Source: Candidatus Hecatellales archaeon (GTDB lineage Archaea > Thermoproteota > Bathyarchaeia > Hecatellales > Hecatellaceae). Taken from it: a stretch of DNA of 5,924 nt. Below are positions 5,415 through 5,924 of this stretch, piece after piece (the first letter of the stretch is position 1; every line of letters begins with the position of its first letter). A model generated the notes under the pieces. That model saw only the letters and a program-made list of their open reading frames with translations, was not told the DNA's origin and ran no database searches. Location: positions 1-5,924 of the forward strand of contig QMYD01000072.1 in assembly GCA_003662485.1 (NCBI GenBank), read 5' to 3'. Made by a program: the position numbers and the translations under genes.

Positions 5415-5924
5415 ATGGAGAAAATCGAAGAGCAAACGAAATTCCTCGAAGCTAAGAAAATAAGGAAGAAAAAATTTGAAGATTTCCTGAAGGATCTATC
5501 CGACGAGTACGAGGTTTACGTTCCTGCAGGGAAGAATGAATTGATATCTTTCGAACGGTTCCCCCTAGAAGAAGGAGAAATCTTTGTTAAATATACGAGA
5601 ACAATGTTGCCAGCTAAGAAGATCTTATTTCCTAACGATATGGTCCTCATGGAAATCAAGGAAGAGAAAGTTGAAGAAAAACTCCCAGAGAAGAAGATCG
5701 CGATAGTTGGCTTACATCTATGCGATATAAACGCACTTAAAATAGTTGATGCTATGCTATCTAGGGAATATCCAGATAGCTATTATCTTAAGGTCAGAGA
5801 GAATTCCATTCTGATAGGAGTTGAATGTATTCCTGATGACAAATGTTTCTGCCTATCCATGCGTACCAACAGGGTCGAGAATGGATTTGACCTTTTCTTT
5901 CTGGATGGAGACGAGGAATATTAC
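5415..5924 (+). CDS. HydB/AsrA-type 4Fe-4S electron-transfer subunit of a hydrogenase or sulfite-reductase complex (N-terminal 170 residues, runs off right edge)
   Basis: The visible part matches the N-terminal domain of the beta subunit of Pyrococcus-type cytosolic sulfhydrogenase (HydB/ShyB, group 3b NiFe hydrogenases) and of anaerobic sulfite reductase subunit A. In these proteins it precedes a dicluster ferredoxin domain that passes electrons between the flavin subunit and the catalytic dimer. Recognisable stretches: YEVYVPAGKNELISFERF (32-49), FVKYTRTMLPAKKILFP (57-73), the GLHLCDINALKIVDAML motif (99-115), EYPDSYYLKVREN (118-130), ILIGVECIPDDKCFC (132-146) and GFDLFF (157-162). Cys103, Cys138, Cys144 and Cys146 are the visible cysteines. 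The dicluster cysteines would be to the right of the window. ATG 5415 is backed by a GGTG Shine-Dalgarno core. The gene is much more AT-rich than the left-hand genes. HydG, HydD and HydA homologues downstream would confirm a hydrogenase; AsrB and AsrC would argue for sulfite reductase. Confidence 0.85.
   Translation, partial: MEKIEEQTKFLEAKKIRKKKFEDFLKDLSDEYEVYVPAGKNELISFERFPLEEGEIFVKYTRTMLPAKKILFPNDMVLMEIKEEKVEEKLPEKKIAIVGLHLCDINALKIVDAMLSREYPDSYYLKVRENSILIGVECIPDDKCFCLSMRTNRVENGFDLFFLDGDEEYY

Overview
The window looks like archaeal chromosome. It carries a two-subunit clamp loader (RFC small and large), Sep-tRNA:Cys-tRNA synthase, a Tsr3-type rRNA-modification enzyme and the start of a Pyrococcus-type hydrogenase beta subunit. 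TTG and GTG starts, GGAGG or GGTGAT Shine-Dalgarno sites, TATA-type promoters and frequent AGG arginine codons fit this. SepCysS points to a lineage with tRNA-dependent cysteine synthesis: methanogens, Archaeoglobus relatives, or uncultured groups such as Bathyarchaeia. I cannot name the lineage more closely.

Layout. Bases 1-381 (minus) hold the first 127 residues of an ornithine cyclodeaminase/alanine dehydrogenase-family enzyme, which runs off the left edge. A 100-bp divergent promoter region separates it from the rfcS-rfcL pair (482-2672, plus), whose genes nearly abut. A 107-bp gap with overlapping inverted repeats follows, then pscS/SepCysS (2780-3976, plus). Tsr3 (3988-4569, minus) converges on it with an 11-bp gap.

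From about 4570 to 5414 there is no intact gene. The stretch holds protein-like sequence on the minus strand interrupted by TGA codons (4572-4886), a start-less plus-strand fragment with a CPLC pair (5128-5352), and a pair of mutually exclusive hairpins (5170-5214). From 5415 to the right edge runs the first 170 residues of a HydB/AsrA-like electron-transfer subunit.

Base composition changes sharply across this gene-poor stretch. 60-base lines I counted by hand in the left genes were 57-62% G+C; lines from about 5041 onward were 23-43%. The left part is a housekeeping block (replication, cysteine-tRNA, ribosome maturation). The right part looks like a separate, more AT-rich module beginning with a hydrogenase-type operon, possibly acquired or rearranged, with decayed sequence at the seam.

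I found no CRISPR array, rRNA, tRNA or intact transposase. No clearly new system is evident. The least explained sequence is the 4570-5414 junction.
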